Below are positions 63,516 through 64,000 of a stretch of 64,000 bases of DNA, piece by piece. Where the stretch lies: assembly GCA_037445555.1 (NCBI GenBank), contig JBBIKG010000002.1, positions 87,164 through 151,163 of the forward strand. Direction: 5' to 3'. The position numbers and the translations under genes were made by a program. The notes beneath the pieces were generated by a model. The model saw nothing but the letters and a program-made list of their open reading frames with translations, did not search any database and was not told the origin of the DNA. This stretch comes from JAAYJT01 sp037445555 (GTDB lineage Bacteria > Bacteroidota > Bacteroidia > Bacteroidales > JAAYJT01). Every line of letters begins with the position of its first letter. Position 1 is the first letter of the stretch.

Positions 63516-63667
63516 TTTAAGAGGTTATTTCTTTTTGGTTTCCGGCACTTCATGGCAGTTTCTGATGGTTTGCTTTCTTAATGATTGCCGAACATCAATG
63601 ATACAAAAAAAAGTGAAACGATACACTTAACTCCAATTTTCGAAAAACCTGTTTTGACTTCAAGACA

Positions 63668-63811
63668 TCAAAGAATGAACTTCAGATCCACACTCAATGT
63701 CAGTTGCCCGCCAAATCTCTCCTTAATTATTCGCTCCAGGGGCGAAAGACGGAAGTCGCTTGCAGTGTTTTTAATCATTGACCTGAAGGCTTCAAATCCC
63801 TGCCCGTACAT
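63668..63811 (-). pseudogene. Short protein-like remnant, possibly a frameshifted gene
   Basis: The minus-strand frame 63811-63668 encodes 47 residues (MYGQGFEAFRSM to LSVDLKFIL) with a protein-like composition. Just upstream, a different frame reads LVVHVSIPDGLIIKAVDTG. Joining the two needs a shift in the reading frame near 63840, so this may be a broken gene or chance. I do not recognise a family. The region 63516-63977 otherwise holds no gene, only the promoter of the gene at the right edge. Confidence 0.3.
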
Positions 63812-63903
63812 CTCTATGGCTGCTGATCCACGTTTCCCGTATCGACCGCCTTGATTATTAAACCATCAGGAATACTTACATGCACCACTAATTTCAAACC
63901 ATA

Positions 63904-63933
63904 TTGACAGGCTCAACCTTTTTCCTATATTTG
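63904..63933 (+). promoter_or_regulatory. Bacteroidota promoter for the gene at the right edge
   Basis: TTG (63904-63906), 19 bp, then TATATTTG (63926-63933) match the consensus spacing. The start codon lies 44 bp after the -7. Confidence 0.75.
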
Positions 63934-63977
63934 CCCTCAATCGCACTCTTTTAAACAACCTTTAAAAAGCAACCGTT

Positions 63978-64000
63978 ATGAAAAAAACTCCGGTCTTCAT
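63978..64000 (+). CDS. Start of a gene cut off by the window edge
   Basis: An ATG at 63978 opens MKKTPVF..., with a strong promoter at 63904-63933. Only 23 bp are inside the window, so the product cannot be named. The lysine-rich start is compatible with a signal peptide. Confidence 0.5.

Noticed and set aside
63585..63854. An 89-residue plus-strand frame near the right edge
   Set aside because: Its sequence is low in conserved pattern, while the opposite strand reads as protein-like.
1..64000. CRISPR array, prophage, transposon or integrative element
   Set aside because: No regularly spaced repeats, integrase, transposase, phage structural gene or flanking direct repeats were seen.

Overview
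This window looks like an ordinary stretch of a Bacteroidota chromosome, most likely class Bacteroidia or a close relative. The evidence is a type IX secretion locus (PorU sortase, PorP/SprF-like barrel, GldJ lipoprotein), Bacteroidota-specific families (DUF3822, DUF4831, Bacteroidota-type AMP nucleosidase), conserved gene neighbourhoods such as rsfS-ftsH-lutC-cdsA-psd, and many -7 elements of the form TAnnTTTG, several with a TTG about 19-21 bp upstream. No tRNA, rRNA, CRISPR array, prophage or intact insertion sequence was seen.

Layout. 1-9.2 kb: porU (minus), then a plus-strand run of PorP-like barrel, gldJ, murF and anmK, covering secretion, gliding-type machinery and peptidoglycan synthesis and recycling. 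9.2-14 kb: a large secreted TPR protein followed by a plugless outer-membrane barrel with a TonB-box-like start. 14-18 kb: gyrB and a sodium:solute symporter. 18-22 kb: DUF2461, a PorV-like barrel and a secreted helix-hairpin-helix barrel protein. 22-27.5 kb: an acyl-CoA synthetase, a POT-family transporter, a radical SAM protein and a YjjG nucleotidase.

27.5-33 kb: a small secreted Cys-rich protein and a minus-strand run rsfS-ftsH-lutC-DUF2007-cdsA-psd (ribosome hibernation, membrane proteolysis, phospholipid synthesis). 33-39 kb: birA, pyrE with an SRPBCC protein, a NUDIX hydrolase, coaD, a TlpA-like protein with no thioredoxin domain, rsmD and DUF3822. 39-48.8 kb: an OlsF/GlsF-like fused acyltransferase, an orphan HsdR-N nuclease-fold protein, AMP nucleosidase, holA, two tandem long-chain acyl-CoA synthetases, an SDR and a secreted esterase.

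48.9-50 kb holds a decayed sensor-propeller pseudogene. 50-55 kb is a purine block (deoD, single-chain purL) with a perfect 14-bp palindrome over the purL promoter and a divergent Rrf2 regulator. 55-64 kb: a secreted possible papain-fold protein, an acyl-ACP thioesterase, an HTATIP2-like oxidoreductase, a conserved protein of unknown role, a rhodanese, an atypical SDR, rarA, kdsA, DUF4831, and the first codons of another gene at the right edge.

Most of the content is housekeeping. The best leads for new biology are the two outer-membrane pairs (TPR plus plugless barrel; PorV-like barrel plus HhH barrel), the palindrome at purL, and several enzymes with substituted key residues (PNP Asp to Asn, POT Glu to Asn, SDR without the Tyr/Lys pair). 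I saw no clear defence island or other self-evidently new multi-gene system.
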